This document shows, one piece after another, positions 10,183 to 19,524 of a stretch of 64,000 nucleotides of DNA. The first letter of the stretch is position 1; each line of letters starts with the position of its first letter. The position numbers and the translations under genes are program-made. Below the pieces are notes generated by a model, which was given only the letters and a program-made list of their open reading frames with translations, was not told the origin of the DNA and did not search any database. The DNA lies in assembly GCA_958295485.1 (NCBI GenBank), contig OY282354.1:1178001-1242000 (forward strand), read 5' to 3'. The stretch is from an uncultured Gammaproteobacteria bacterium. Its GTDB lineage: Bacteria; Pseudomonadota; Gammaproteobacteria; Eutrophobiales; Eutrophobiaceae.

Positions 10183-10440
10183 ATGAGCCTCAACATCAAG
10201 AACGACGAGACCTGTCGGCTAGCCAGCGAGTTGGCTCGGTTAACCGGCGAGACCATGACCGGCGCCATTACCGTCGCGCTGCACGAACGCTTGGAGCGCG
10301 AAAAGCAGGAGCGTAGCGTTGAGACCCGCGTTCAAGAGTTGCGCGCCATCGCGGAGCGTTGCGCCAAGCTTCTAGGTCCGGGCTCCTCTGCTGTGGAGCA
10401 TGGTGATGCGCTGTACAATGAGCAGGGACTACCCAAGTGA
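10183..10440 (+). CDS. vapB: VapB family antitoxin (Rv0623-like)
   Basis: 85 residues beginning MSLNIKNDETCRLASELA, with LTGETMTGAITVALHERLE, the pattern of the PSK/Rv0623-type VapB antitoxins. I chose the ATG at 10183 because AGGAGG sits 6 bases before it, although the frame is open further upstream. The C-terminal half would wrap around VapC. Its TGA overlaps the GTG start of vapC by 4 bases (GTGA), so the two are translationally coupled. Confidence 0.85.
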   Translation: MSLNIKNDETCRLASELARLTGETMTGAITVALHERLEREKQERSVETRVQELRAIAERCAKLLGPGSSAVEHGDALYNEQGLPK

Positions 10441-10823
10441 TCGTCGATAGCTCGGCGGTGCTTGCCGTTCTATACCGGGAGCCGGACGCAGAACGCTACG
10501 AGACGGCGATCGCCGCGGCTCCGAATTGCCGCATGTCTGTGGCCAATATGTTGGAGACATCCATCGTTTTGGAAAGCCGCGGCGGCGTAGCAGCGGGTCA
10601 CGAGCTCGATGTCTTCCTGGAAAAAGCGGTGATCGAATTGGCACCGGTCACGGCCGAACATGCGGAAGTCGCCCGGCGTGCTTGGCGGCGTTTCGGCAAG
10701 GGCAATCACCCGGCGGCGCTGAACTTCGGTGACTGTTTCGCCTATGCGCTCGCCGATGTGACGGGTGAACCGTTGCTGTTCAAGGGCAAGGATTTTGCCC
10801 GGACCGATGTCGAAGCAGCATAA
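10437..10823 (+). CDS. vapC: VapC PIN-domain ribonuclease toxin
   Basis: 128 residues starting at GTG. Acidic catalytic positions of the PIN fold are visible: D4 in MIVDSSAV, E40 in MLETSIVLE and D99 in NFGDCFAYALA. The C-terminal LLFKGKDFARTDV is typical of the family. VapC toxins cleave tRNA or rRNA to arrest growth until VapB is restored. This pair appears intact, unlike the broken pair at 3.3-3.7 kb. Codon use is GC-rich compared with the flanking intergenic DNA, consistent with transfer. Confidence 0.88.
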   Translation: MIVDSSAVLAVLYREPDAERYETAIAAAPNCRMSVANMLETSIVLESRGGVAAGHELDVFLEKAVIELAPVTAEHAEVARRAWRRFGKGNHPAALNFGDCFAYALADVTGEPLLFKGKDFARTDVEAA

Positions 10824-11052
10824 ACCGCCTTATGTGGTCCATTTTTACCTCGCCTGATTTGTTCTGTTTCCCTTGTTTTTATACTGGCTCGTAAATCGTT
10901 CTTGATGATTCCTCCTCCATCCTTCAAAAACATGTCAAACCGTATTTGCGCTGTATTCACGCCGGAGTGTTTGCTATATTGACCCGCATTAATAAACAAA
11001 CAGGGCTTTATTTCGTTTAACAAGGTGTTGACCTGCCCCCTGCAGCTGATAT

Positions 11053-12138
11053 TCACTCAGGGTCGCGTACCAAATCGGCGAGAGGTTTGTTGAACAGTTC
11101 GGATTTTGATTCGGATAGTTGGTAGGCCCAGCCGTTTACTACGGCGTTCAGGTTTTCGGCTTCCTGCTCAGGGGTTGGCGTTGTATCTTCTTCCATGTCG
11201 GGTTCCTCAGAGTCGGAATCGGCGTCTGTGTTGTTTTCAATCATTGTTTCGGCGGGGGGCGCCGCAAAAGAAAATTTGGCGTAGGTGTTTCCGTTGCTTT
11301 TTTTGACCTGTGCGGTCGCTGTCAGGCCGTCGAATGTTTTGATGACGGCAGTTGCATCGGGTGAGGAATAGTCGATGTTGCCGGCGCTCCTGACCCCATC
11401 GATGTAGATATTTTCAAGCAGGGTAGCCATTCGGTTGATGGCGTATTCGGATTCCTGTTCCTTGCCCGCCGGTATGTTTTTTAATGCCAAATCATCCTCA
11501 GGCTTGTTTTTTTCAAGGTGTACCAGGGAAGCGTCCTTGTGACTGATATGAATATCGCTGATCCGGTCGGAGGCAATATCGATAATGTCGCGTTTAATCC
11601 ATTGAATAATATCCGCGCTGACGGATAAATCGCCCTCCACCAAAAGCGCCGCCGCCCGTTCGGGGAGGCGCACGTAGAGGCCGGGGCTGTGAGATGGGGA
11701 TTGACTCCGCCTGGGTTTGCCGACGATAAGACTCGCCAATTCATCCCCGTTGCTTTTCAGGGTGAGCGAGTGGGAGGTGGCGCCCCGGTCGCCCGGCGCC
11801 TCGACGCCTAATCTTTTGTACAGGTCGGGATTCGTTGTCTTTTCCGCAATGACGTGAAGCTCGGATACGGCTATGACGGTTTGCTTCACCTTATCGACTA
11901 AAGCGGGATAATCGTCCGCATCGGCGATACCCCATTTACCTGATACGCGGTGAATAGTCAGCGTTTTATCACTGTCTTGAACGCTGATTTCACTCACGTC
12001 GTTGATTTTTCCGGCAAGTCCGGGGAAAAGCCGGGTCTTTTCCTTACTTGTCTGCGGCGCTCGCTGCTGGCTGATGAGTATTGCCGCGACGATAACGATA
12101 ATCGTGACGACTGCGAAAATGATGTGTTTGTTATTCAT
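11053..12138 (-). CDS. DUF4340 domain protein, Gld-type ABC operon
   Basis: 361 residues from the ATG at 12138 (MNNKHIIFAVVTIIVIVAA), a single N-terminal membrane anchor followed by a periplasmic domain with repeated beta segments of the DUF4340 type (ISVQDSDKTLTIHR, LTLKSNGDELASLIVGKPR). The acidic stretch near the C-terminus (DSDSEEPDMEEDTTPTPEQE) is low complexity. An upstream in-frame start exists but would remove the membrane anchor from the N-terminus, so I prefer 12138. It is the fourth gene of the operon gldA-gldF-gldG-DUF4340 and probably works with them at the envelope; the transported substrate is unknown. Confidence 0.85.
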   Translation of the reverse strand: MNNKHIIFAVVTIIVIVAAILISQQRAPQTSKEKTRLFPGLAGKINDVSEISVQDSDKTLTIHRVSGKWGIADADDYPALVDKVKQTVIAVSELHVIAEKTTNPDLYKRLGVEAPGDRGATSHSLTLKSNGDELASLIVGKPRRSQSPSHSPGLYVRLPERAAALLVEGDLSVSADIIQWIKRDIIDIASDRISDIHISHKDASLVHLEKNKPEDDLALKNIPAGKEQESEYAINRMATLLENIYIDGVRSAGNIDYSSPDATAVIKTFDGLTATAQVKKSNGNTYAKFSFAAPPAETMIENNTDADSDSEEPDMEEDTTPTPEQEAENLNAVVNGWAYQLSESKSELFNKPLADLVRDPE

Positions 12139-12151
12139 TACGCTGTTCGGG

Positions 12152-14011
12152 TTAAACCCGGCGCCGCGCCCGGTGAATACCCCCAATAAAGGCAAGGATC
12201 GCGATGGTCAGGGGTATCAGGCCGATATTGATGAACTTGAGTTGCGTCCCTAAACGTTCAATGTTCTTTTGCAGTTCATGTTGAACGGCGCGTAATTCTT
12301 TGCGCGTTTTAATTTGCTCAAGCCGGAATTTGTCGATTTCACCGGCTTGTTCCGGGGTCAGCAATAACTCGCTTTGGCCACCTTCCTGTTGTAGTTGGGC
12401 GATCTTTTGTTCCGTCTCTTCCAGCTTGGTTTGCAATTCCTGCTCACGGGCGCGGAATTGGGCCTCTGCGTCTCGTTGTATCTGCTCAACCACTTTGAAC
12501 GGGCGAGAAAACTCGCCACGGCTGCGTAAACTGATCAGGTCGGTATTGCCGGATAAATTATCCAACGCATTGATGACGAAATCGCCGTTGTTCGCGATAG
12601 TCTGGGGGACCTCCACTCCAAAGAAACTTTGCATCCTCACCCAAAAGCGATCCGTCAAAATATCAGTGTCACCCACTAATATGACGTTGATCTCACCCTC
12701 TTTAACCGGGGCATCCCCGGGAGTGGCTTCTTCTCCTTCATCGGCCGGCAGTCCATCGGGATACGCGCTGGGCACGTTTCCACTGAGTCTTGCGGCGAGT
12801 ATTAGTTGTTTATTTTCCGATTCGAAATTCGCCAGCATGACGTTGGGGTCCCGCTGAAAGAAAATCAGGTCCCTCTCCATTTTCATCGAATCCGCGGTGG
12901 TTTGGAGCAGGGGTGTAACATCAAGGGTCGCCTCTTCTCTCTTTTCGATAATCCCGGCGGTACCCACGTGGATCAAATTCAATTCACTGGTGCTGAAGTC
13001 TTCACGATTAAAATTGGCCTCCCCCAGTTGCAACCAGGGCAGGTAATTACTCTCCTGGGGCCCGCGGGCGCCCTGGGTTTGCACCCGCATGGCCAGGTTA
13101 ATGTCCGCCGCGATTTTATCCGTGGCGACTTCCAGGCCCCAGCCGTCCAACAGTATTTTCAAGTCGGAATCCATGTCGGGCATGACGTAGGGGTTTGCCG
13201 GGTCCGGTTGGGCGTTGTCCGCCTCAGCCAGTGGATCAACGAACAACATGGCATTGCCGCCTTTGAGCAGGTATTGATCGATGGCAAACAGGGCCTGTTC
13301 GCCAAAGTCTTTGGGATGCACCACCATTAACACGTTGACGTCTTCATCGATTTGATCGACATCGGTTCCAAGATTACGGACTTCGAAGAATTCACCGATG
13401 GCGTTAATGATGGCCCACCCATCCCGGATGCCCCGCGCCGCGTCACCGAACAGCGGTAAATCAGACATTATGCCGACCACGCGTTTTTCGGGGTTGGCCA
13501 AGTTATAAACAAGTTTGGTGATGTCATATTCCAACGCCGCTTCCCGGGTTGACTGGAAGAAAGGGATATTCGCTTCATCGTCGGTGGAATTAGTGCCGAC
13601 CAGGCCGAAGTAGGCGCGGTCCCCCGCCGCATTGATGGAGATTCCATTCAAACCGCTGGCCACGGCTTGATCCTCTTCTTCCGAGAAGGGTTCCGGCCCG
13701 ATGATAGTTAATTCAATTTTGCCGCCGGATTTTGCCGCGTATTCTTCCAGTAGGTCACGAACCCGATTGGCATAATTCATGAGTTGTGGAAAGTCCGCCA
13801 GGGTTTTCCCGGACAAATAAAAATCCAGGGCAATGGGTTCTTCCAGGGCGGTAATGATATTGATAGTGCCTTCAGATAAGGTGAATAGTTTATTTTCCGT
13901 AAGATCAAGTCGCAGGCCGGTAAACAGGTTATTTGCGATGATGATCAGGCCCACGGCTAATATGGCTGACAGCAGCAACCCTGATCCCGATATGAATTTT
14001 TTGTATTTCAT
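12152..14011 (-). CDS. GldG family ABC-type export auxiliary protein
   Basis: About 619 residues. An N-terminal membrane segment (GSGLLLSAILAVGLIIIANN) is followed by the GldG/IFT52-like domain (ITALEEPIALDFYLSGKTL, VVGIMSDLPLFGD), a coiled coil near residues 530-590 (EQELQTKLEETEQKIAQLQ) and a C-terminal membrane helix (LIPLTIAILAFIGG). Homologues belong to gliding-motility-like ABC systems found in many non-gliding Proteobacteria. The ATG at 14011 is preferred over the TTG that overlaps the gldF stop. It is translationally close to both neighbours. Confidence 0.88.
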   Translation of the reverse strand: MKYKKFISGSGLLLSAILAVGLIIIANNLFTGLRLDLTENKLFTLSEGTINIITALEEPIALDFYLSGKTLADFPQLMNYANRVRDLLEEYAAKSGGKIELTIIGPEPFSEEEDQAVASGLNGISINAAGDRAYFGLVGTNSTDDEANIPFFQSTREAALEYDITKLVYNLANPEKRVVGIMSDLPLFGDAARGIRDGWAIINAIGEFFEVRNLGTDVDQIDEDVNVLMVVHPKDFGEQALFAIDQYLLKGGNAMLFVDPLAEADNAQPDPANPYVMPDMDSDLKILLDGWGLEVATDKIAADINLAMRVQTQGARGPQESNYLPWLQLGEANFNREDFSTSELNLIHVGTAGIIEKREEATLDVTPLLQTTADSMKMERDLIFFQRDPNVMLANFESENKQLILAARLSGNVPSAYPDGLPADEGEEATPGDAPVKEGEINVILVGDTDILTDRFWVRMQSFFGVEVPQTIANNGDFVINALDNLSGNTDLISLRSRGEFSRPFKVVEQIQRDAEAQFRAREQELQTKLEETEQKIAQLQQEGGQSELLLTPEQAGEIDKFRLEQIKTRKELRAVQHELQKNIERLGTQLKFINIGLIPLTIAILAFIGGIHRARRRV

Positions 14012-14016
14012 GGCAA

Positions 14017-14763
14017 TCAAGCTGCTTTACGGGAATCGATGACCACGACGTTGGCGTACAACCAGAAGCAAATGAACACGAGGTAATAAATAACGTCGCG
14101 TAAATCAATCACGCCTTTTTTTATGGAATCAAAATGGGTCAAAAAACTGAGTGATGAAATGACTTCTATCAAGGCCTGGGGCGCCCAACCCTGAAAAAAA
14201 TCCAGGACTAACGGAAAGCCGCTGAGGATAAACAGGAAGCAGATGACGACGCTGATAACGAACGCGACAACTTGGCTCTTTGATAAGGCGGAGATACAGG
14301 AACCGACGGCAAGATAGCCGCCCGCCATCAATAAACTGCCTGAATAACCGGCTAAAATGACGGCGTTGTCCGGTTCGCCGAGATAATTCACGGTGAGCCA
14401 CATGGGAAACGTCAGGAACAACGCGACTGCGGTGAAACACCAGGCGGCAAGAAATTTTCCTATAACCGCCTCCGTAATCGAGATCGGCAAGGTCATCAAT
14501 AATTCAATGGTGCCGGTCTTGCGCTCCTCAGACCAGAGCCGCATGGCGATTGCCGGTATCAAAAACAGGTATAACCAGGGGTGAAACCGGAAAAAAGGCT
14601 CCAGGTCGGCTTGACCACGTTCGTAGAAAGCCCCCAGGTAAAAACTGAAGATGCCCGTCAGGAATAAGAAGACGACGATGAAAACGTATGCCACGGGCGT
14701 GGAGAAATACCCGTACAGTTCCCGCTTTAATATCGCCCTGATGTTTTTATAGTTTTTATTCAT
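14017..14763 (-). CDS. GldF-type ABC transporter permease
   Basis: 248 residues with about six membrane helices, of the ABC-2 permease family. The segment AMRLWSEERKTGTIELLMTLPIS is the hallmark of the GldF/NosY-like subgroup. It begins inside the end of the ATPase gene (ATGA overlap at 14760-14763) and ends next to the GldG start, so the operon is tightly coupled. With GldA it forms the membrane channel of an export or envelope-remodelling ABC system. Confidence 0.9.
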   Translation of the reverse strand: MNKNYKNIRAILKRELYGYFSTPVAYVFIVVFLFLTGIFSFYLGAFYERGQADLEPFFRFHPWLYLFLIPAIAMRLWSEERKTGTIELLMTLPISITEAVIGKFLAAWCFTAVALFLTFPMWLTVNYLGEPDNAVILAGYSGSLLMAGGYLAVGSCISALSKSQVVAFVISVVICFLFILSGFPLVLDFFQGWAPQALIEVISSLSFLTHFDSIKKGVIDLRDVIYYLVFICFWLYANVVVIDSRKAA

Positions 14764-15533
14764 GATTGCCCTGATTCGCCCTGGCTTGCATAAAATCGAG
14801 TCGTCAGTTTACGGAAGGCGTCATCATAATTATTCTTGTCAGATTGCGAACGGAGTTCGTCCGGTGTGCCGTCGAATAATATCCTGCCGGCGGTGATGAT
14901 GATTGCCCTGCTGCAAACGGCATCGACTTCTTCCAGGATGTGCGTCGATATGACGATGGCTTTTTTCTCGTCGGCCATCGCTTTTATCAAGCTCCTGACT
15001 TCATGTTTTTGATTCGGGTCCAGGCCGTCCGTGGGTTCATCCATGATTAGCACATCAGGATCATGCAGTAATGCCTGCGCCATTCCGACACGACGTTTGA
15101 AACCTTTGGATAAGGTATCCACAGTTTGATTAACGACGGAATCCAAATGGATCTGTTTAATGATTTTATCGACCCGCCGTTGTTTTTCCCTGCCGTCCAA
15201 ACCGCGTATCTCCGCAATAAAATTCAGAAAGCCACCCACCGTCATTTCAGCGTACACTGGGGCGCCTTCCGGCAGGTAACCAATGGCGGTCTTCACGCTG
15301 ATGGGATCTGTCGTAACGTCATGGCCGTTGACCAGCGCCGTACCGCCGGTGGGTTCGAGAAAACCCGTGATCATCTTCATGGTGGTGGACTTGCCGGCGC
15401 CATTGGGCCCCAGGAAACCCAGTACTTCACCGTGATGCACGGAAAAAGAAATATCTCGTACGGCATGGATAGGCCCAAAGCGCTTATCCAGGGCCTTGAC
15501 TTCGATAGCCGGTGTTTGTGTTTCAATCGCCAT
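14760..15533 (-). CDS. GldA-type ABC transporter ATP-binding protein
   Basis: 257 residues. Walker A is GPNGAGKST (about residues 43-51), the signature is LSKGFKRRVGMAQ, Walker B is VLIMDEPTDGLDP and the H-loop is STH. The Q-loop region reads YLPEGAPVYAEMTV, a Glu-containing form common in this subgroup. It energises the GldF permease. It is the first gene of the operon, behind a promoter region with an 8-bp palindrome at 15612. Confidence 0.93.
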   Translation of the reverse strand: MAIETQTPAIEVKALDKRFGPIHAVRDISFSVHHGEVLGFLGPNGAGKSTTMKMITGFLEPTGGTALVNGHDVTTDPISVKTAIGYLPEGAPVYAEMTVGGFLNFIAEIRGLDGREKQRRVDKIIKQIHLDSVVNQTVDTLSKGFKRRVGMAQALLHDPDVLIMDEPTDGLDPNQKHEVRSLIKAMADEKKAIVISTHILEEVDAVCSRAIIITAGRILFDGTPDELRSQSDKNNYDDAFRKLTTRFYASQGESGQS

Positions 15534-15611
15534 TGTAAATGTTTGTGATTTTTTTAATTATCCGGTTTTGCTGATAAATCCGGTGGACTGCCTGACAAAG
15601 TGAGATATTTT

Positions 15612-15630
15612 GCATATTTATAAAATATGC
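15612..15630 (-). promoter_or_regulatory. AT-rich palindrome upstream of the gldA operon
   Basis: GCATATTT-ATA-AAATATGC, perfect 8-bp arms, about 80 bases before the gldA start. It could be an operator or supply the -10 region. The remainder of 15534-15790 holds a GC-rich REP-like sequence near 15700-15745 and no gene. Confidence 0.45.
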
Positions 15631-15790
15631 GTCAACCCGATGTTTTGGCCCTGAAGGCGGGCGGGTTTTCCAACCTGCCGGGCGGACAGGAATGTTTGCC
15701 CTCCGTTATCAGTCCCACAGGGACAGGCTCTTGTGCCGGTCCTGTCATTCTCAAGTTCCCAGGCGAGGGGGTCCCAACTCGCATTGCCCG

Positions 15791-16648
15791 TCAGGGTCTT
15801 TTCAGCCGATACACGGCGGAGATGTCTTCGTTCCCATAGCCTTGATCCATCAGCAATTCGTAGTGCTCCAGGGTTTGATTAACCAACGGCAGGGAAATGT
15901 TATCCAGGTCCTTTGCCATGGCCTTGCAAATGGTCAAGTCTTTATGGTGTAAGCTTAATTTGAAACCGATCTTGTTATCGTCGGCCAACATGGTTTTTCC
16001 GCGATGATCCAAAAACCAGTTGCCCGCCGCGCCCTTCGCCACCACGTCCACGACCTTGGCCATGTCAAGACCCATGGCCTCACCAAAAGCCAGGGCCTCA
16101 GTCACCCCCTGGTTGACGCCGGCGCACATGATCTGGTTTACCGCCTTGCAAGCTTGGCCACTGCCGGTAGGACCGATCAGCGTGATGGAACCGGCAATCG
16201 ACGCCAAGACCGCTTCCGCCCTGGCCAGCGTCTCGGGGTCGCCTCCCACCATCATGGCGAGCGTACCGCTCTTTGCCCCTTCGACCCCGCCGGAGACCGG
16301 GCAGTCCAAAAAGGCCACGTCCTTTTTTGCCAATATCGCCGCCGCGAGTTTTGCCGTTTCACTGCTAACTGTGGAAGTATCCGCAACAATGGCGCCGCTG
16401 TTTACCGACAATGCGATTTGTTCCACCATCTCCAGGACGTCCTCATCACGGGATACGCATATAATAACCAAGTCACATTCCGCCGCTAAATCGGCCGGCG
16501 ACTCGGCCGGGATGACATTGGTTTGCCCCGCGAGGGCCTTGGCTTTACCAGGGGTACGGTTCCACAGTGTCTGCAAATGCCCCGCCTTATGCAGATTCAA
16601 AGCCATGCCGCTGCCCATGGCGCCGAGACCGATAACACCGGTTTTCAT
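15791..16648 (-). CDS. NAD(P)-dependent beta-hydroxyacid dehydrogenase (3-hydroxyisobutyrate dehydrogenase family)
   Basis: 285 residues. The Rossmann motif GLGAMGSGMALNL lies at residues 6-18, the substrate signature DCPVSGGVEGA near 117, the catalytic Lys in GQACKAVNQ near 169 and the C-terminal GKTM/KDL elements follow. Members reduce tartronate semialdehyde or oxidise 3-hydroxyisobutyrate and similar acids; the exact substrate cannot be told here. The ATG at 16648 is preferred over the TTG just upstream. It is divergent from the carbonic anhydrase gene at 16752 with about 100 bases of shared promoter space. Confidence 0.88.
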   Translation of the reverse strand: MKTGVIGLGAMGSGMALNLHKAGHLQTLWNRTPGKAKALAGQTNVIPAESPADLAAECDLVIICVSRDEDVLEMVEQIALSVNSGAIVADTSTVSSETAKLAAAILAKKDVAFLDCPVSGGVEGAKSGTLAMMVGGDPETLARAEAVLASIAGSITLIGPTGSGQACKAVNQIMCAGVNQGVTEALAFGEAMGLDMAKVVDVVAKGAAGNWFLDHRGKTMLADDNKIGFKLSLHHKDLTICKAMAKDLDNISLPLVNQTLEHYELLMDQGYGNEDISAVYRLKRP

Positions 16649-16751
16649 CAATAAACCCTCATTACTTTTTATTCAGCGCTAATTTTATGGATTTGACCCG
16701 CGCCGGATTTGCAGGTTCAATAGCAGCATAATAACATGAAGGTTTTTGCAT

Positions 16752-17291
16752 ATGATCAGGACATTTAAAGGTATCGCACCTACCATAGCCGACTCAGCGT
16801 TTATTGATGAGACAGCCGTTGTTATCGGTAACGTTACAATAGGGGAGGACTCTTCTGTCTGGCCCATGACGGTGATTCGGGGCGATGCGAACTCGATCAC
16901 CATTGGCAATAGAACCAGCATCCAGGACGGCTCAGTCCTTCACGTCAACCATGACGCCGAATTTAATCCCGGTGGCGACCCCCTGATCGTTGGCGACAAT
17001 GTCACTGTCGGTCACAGGGTCATGTTGCACGGATGCACCATCAAGGACAGGTGTTTAATCGGAATGTCGGTGACGATACTGGACAAGGTGGTTGTTGAAT
17101 CCGGTGTACTGATAGGCGCGGGCAGCCTGGTCTCCCCGGGAAAAATACTTGAAAGCGGCTACCTTTACGTCGGTTCACCGGCAAGACGGATACGCAGGCT
17201 GACAGACGACGAACTATACTATCTGGATTATGCCGCAGACTTTTACGCCAATTTGAAACTGGAGTACATGGCTGAAAGCCCCCCCGGATAA
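16752..17291 (+). CDS. Gamma carbonic anhydrase family protein (left-handed beta-helix)
   Basis: 179 residues of hexapeptide repeats (IGNVTIGEDSSVWPMTVIRG). The three histidine ligands of the gamma class fit LHVNHD and GHRVMLHGC, and the RGDANSITIG segment is typical. Such proteins (YrdA, CaiE, PaaY relatives) are trimeric and may have carbonic anhydrase or thioesterase activity. The ATG at 16752 (MIRTFKG) matches family starts. It precedes ubiD by 20 bases on the same strand, so the decarboxylase and a possible CO2-hydrating enzyme are co-expressed. Confidence 0.88.
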   Translation: MIRTFKGIAPTIADSAFIDETAVVIGNVTIGEDSSVWPMTVIRGDANSITIGNRTSIQDGSVLHVNHDAEFNPGGDPLIVGDNVTVGHRVMLHGCTIKDRCLIGMSVTILDKVVVESGVLIGAGSLVSPGKILESGYLYVGSPARRIRRLTDDELYYLDYAADFYANLKLEYMAESPPG

Positions 17292-17311
17292 TCTACATAA
17301 AGAGAAAAATC

Positions 17312-18679
17312 ATGAACCTGGCTGAGCGAAAACTGATAGACCTGCAATCCTGTGTTGAATTCATGCAGCGACACAACCATTTAATCCGGGTGAAAAGCGA
17401 GGTGGACCCCGACCTCGAGTTGGCTGGTATCGCCAGGAAATTTGAAGGCGGCAAGGCTGTGTTGTTCGAGAACGTCAAGGGTCGCGATTACCCGGTATTG
17501 GTCGGGCTTTACTGGAATCGGGATTTCCTGGCAAAGTTTTTTCAAACCACCAGCGCCCGGTTGCCTTTTGCGCTGGCCGATGATATCCGCGCCTGGCGCC
17601 GTAACCCGGTTGAACCCATTATTGCAAAACAAGGGCCGGCCAATGAAGTGATTGAGAATGACCTCGATCTTTCCACGCTGCCCATACCTCGCCATGCCGA
17701 AGGTGACGGCGGTCCTTACCTGACCTCCAGCGTCGTGATTGCGAAAGACCCGGACACGGGTGTACGCAATCTCTCCATCCATCGCATGATGGTGACGGGT
17801 AAGAACCGTTTCACCATGTTGCTGGAAGAGTTGGGCCATGTAATGGATTATTTCAAACGGGCCGAGGCCAGGGGGCAGGCGCTGGAACTCACCGTGAACA
17901 ACGGCGTGGATTATGCCTTGAGCATGGCCGCCGCGTCACCGGCGTCAGCGGCGCCGATTGAAATGGACGAAATCGGTATCGCCTGCCAGATGCACGGCGC
18001 GCCGGTCAGGTTGATCGAAGCGCAAACCGTGGACGTGGAGGCCATAGCCGATGCTCAATTCGTCATCGAGGGGAAAATACTGCCGAACGTCAGGGAGCCG
18101 GAAGGCCCCTATGCGGAAGTCACGGGCTACTACGCTGGGGTTGAAGCCCGCTGGGTGTTCGAGGTCTCTGCCATTACCCGGCGCCGCGCCCCGATCTTCC
18201 ATTCCATTCTCTCGGGTAAAGAAGTCTACAATGCTTACGGCCTCATCGCCGGCGCCGGCGCGTTTGATAAGGTGCACAGCCTGGTGCCGGAAGTCACGGC
18301 GGTGCATTTCTCCGACGGCAGCGTACCCTATCACCTGGTGGTCCAGATTGATAAAAAGCATGAAGGTAGCCAGCGCAATGCCATCATGGCCGCCTTCGTC
18401 TCCCTCGCCTTCGTGAAAACGGTGACCGTAGTTGATACGGATGTAGACCCCTACAGCGTGACGGACGTGGAATGGGCGGTACAAACCCGCTGCCGGTTCG
18501 ACAGGGACATCCTGCACATCCCCGACGCCATCGGCCACCGCCTGAACCCCATGGTCGAGAATGACAAATGGGAGCGGCTTGGCATCGACGCCACCGTGCC
18601 GTTACCCCGGGAGGACAAATACAAACGCGCCACCATGCGCAACGTCAACCTCGATGATTTCGATATCGAGGGCGCCTGA
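17312..18679 (+). CDS. UbiD family (prenylated-FMN) decarboxylase
   Basis: 455 residues. Hallmarks are DLSTLPIPRHAEGDGGPYLTSSVVIAKDP near residues 120-150, NLSIHRMMVTGK, the acid pair in EPEGPYAEVTGYY (the E(X)nE catalytic motif) and DTDVDPYSVTDVEWAV near the C-terminus. UbiD enzymes use prenylated FMN to decarboxylate aromatic or alpha,beta-unsaturated acids; ubiquinone synthesis is one role, but 455 residues and the lack of a nearby ubi operon leave aromatic-acid catabolism equally likely. No ubiX is in the window. Its stop is followed at once by a truncated foreign gene, so the 3' flank has been rearranged. Confidence 0.88.
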   Translation: MNLAERKLIDLQSCVEFMQRHNHLIRVKSEVDPDLELAGIARKFEGGKAVLFENVKGRDYPVLVGLYWNRDFLAKFFQTTSARLPFALADDIRAWRRNPVEPIIAKQGPANEVIENDLDLSTLPIPRHAEGDGGPYLTSSVVIAKDPDTGVRNLSIHRMMVTGKNRFTMLLEELGHVMDYFKRAEARGQALELTVNNGVDYALSMAAASPASAAPIEMDEIGIACQMHGAPVRLIEAQTVDVEAIADAQFVIEGKILPNVREPEGPYAEVTGYYAGVEARWVFEVSAITRRRAPIFHSILSGKEVYNAYGLIAGAGAFDKVHSLVPEVTAVHFSDGSVPYHLVVQIDKKHEGSQRNAIMAAFVSLAFVKTVTVVDTDVDPYSVTDVEWAVQTRCRFDRDILHIPDAIGHRLNPMVENDKWERLGIDATVPLPREDKYKRATMRNVNLDDFDIEGA

Positions 18680-18703
18680 ACCGCACCTGAAATCAATGCC
18701 CTG

Positions 18704-19519
18704 GTGCATCGGGATTACTTGGTCAGCGCCCCGATTCGCCTGTTTATTTTCGACAACCGTATCGAAGTTATCAGCCCCGGTCACCTGCCCAACAACCTGA
18801 CGGTAGAGAAAATCCAAGCTGGAAATTCCAATATCCGCAACCCGGTTCTGGTCTCATACGTGGCCCGGGGACTGTTGCCGTATCACGGACTGGGTTCGGG
18901 CATCAAGCGCGCCCTTGCGGCGTGGCCGCAGATCGATTTCGTGGATGACCATGAGGGCTGCTTGTTCACTGCGACGGTTCATCGAAAGCCAGAGGATGAT
19001 CTGCAAATAGTGGCTGATTCGGAAGAAAAGTTCGGTAAAAGTTCGGGGAAAAGTTCGGGGAAAAGTTCGGGGAAAAATGAGGGTGATCTGCAAATAGTAG
19101 CTGATTCGGAGGAAAAGTTCGGGAAAAGTTCGGGGAAAAATGAGGGTGATCTGCAAATAGTAGCTGATTCGGAGGAAAAGTTCGGGAAAAGTTCGGGGAA
19201 AAGTTCGGGGAAAAATGGGGGTGATCTGCAAATAGTGGCTGATTCGGAGGAAAAGTTCGGGAAAAGTTCGGGGAAAAATGGGGGTGATCTGCAAATAGTA
19301 GCTGATTCGGAGGAAAAGTTCGGGAAAAGTTCGGAGAAAACAAGTGATGCGCTTCTGACAAGGTTGACGCGGAACCCGCATTCTACGATCCCGGAACTAG
19401 CCAAAGCTTTAGGGATGAGCTCCCGCGCTATTGAGAAACAACTTTCCAACCTCAGAAAGCAAGGACGCCTACGCCGAGTAGGCCCCGCGAAGGGCGGCTA
19501 CTGGGAGGTGCTGGAGTGA
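18704..19519 (+). pseudogene. C-terminal part of an AlbA_2/divergent-ATPase type regulator with repeat linker
   Basis: The reading frame begins inside conserved sequence: HRDYLVSAPIRLFIFDNRIEV and GHLPNNLTVEKIQAGNSNIRNP belong to the C-terminal ATPase-like domain of RecG-like, AlbA_2-containing regulators, while the N-terminal AlbA_2 half is absent (the frame is continuous back into the ubiD stop region). Then comes a linker made of five copies of DLQIVADSEEKFGKSSGK with variable (KSSG) expansions, and a C-terminal winged helix (TIPELAKALGMSSRAIEKQL). Full proteins are about 450-550 residues, here 271. Such genes often sit between hsdS and hsdR in type I restriction loci, and an hsdR start follows 6 bases later. 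Whether this fragment is translated is unknown. Confidence 0.65.
18998..19340 (+). repeat. Nested minisatellite (five ~63-87 bp units containing 12-bp subrepeats)
   Basis: Five head-to-tail units start GATCTGCAAATAGTRGCTGA, each ending in a run of the 12-base subunit AAAAGTTCGGGG present about 4, 2, 3, 2 and 2 times. Unit lengths are multiples of 3, so the frame of the gene is kept. No stop codons occur in several other frames, which creates spurious long antisense frames. Confidence 0.9.
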
Positions 19520-19524
19520 ACGGC

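Noticed and set aside
10742..11056. 104-codon minus-strand frame between vapC and the DUF4340 gene
   Set aside because: Half of it is antisense to vapC, the composition is unlike a protein gene and no domain is visible.
18854..19449. Three long minus-strand frames through the minisatellite (up to 175 codons)
   Set aside because: They exist because the repeat unit has no stop in several frames; their products are only SSESATICRS- or FPELF-type repeats and the plus frame has real domains on both sides.
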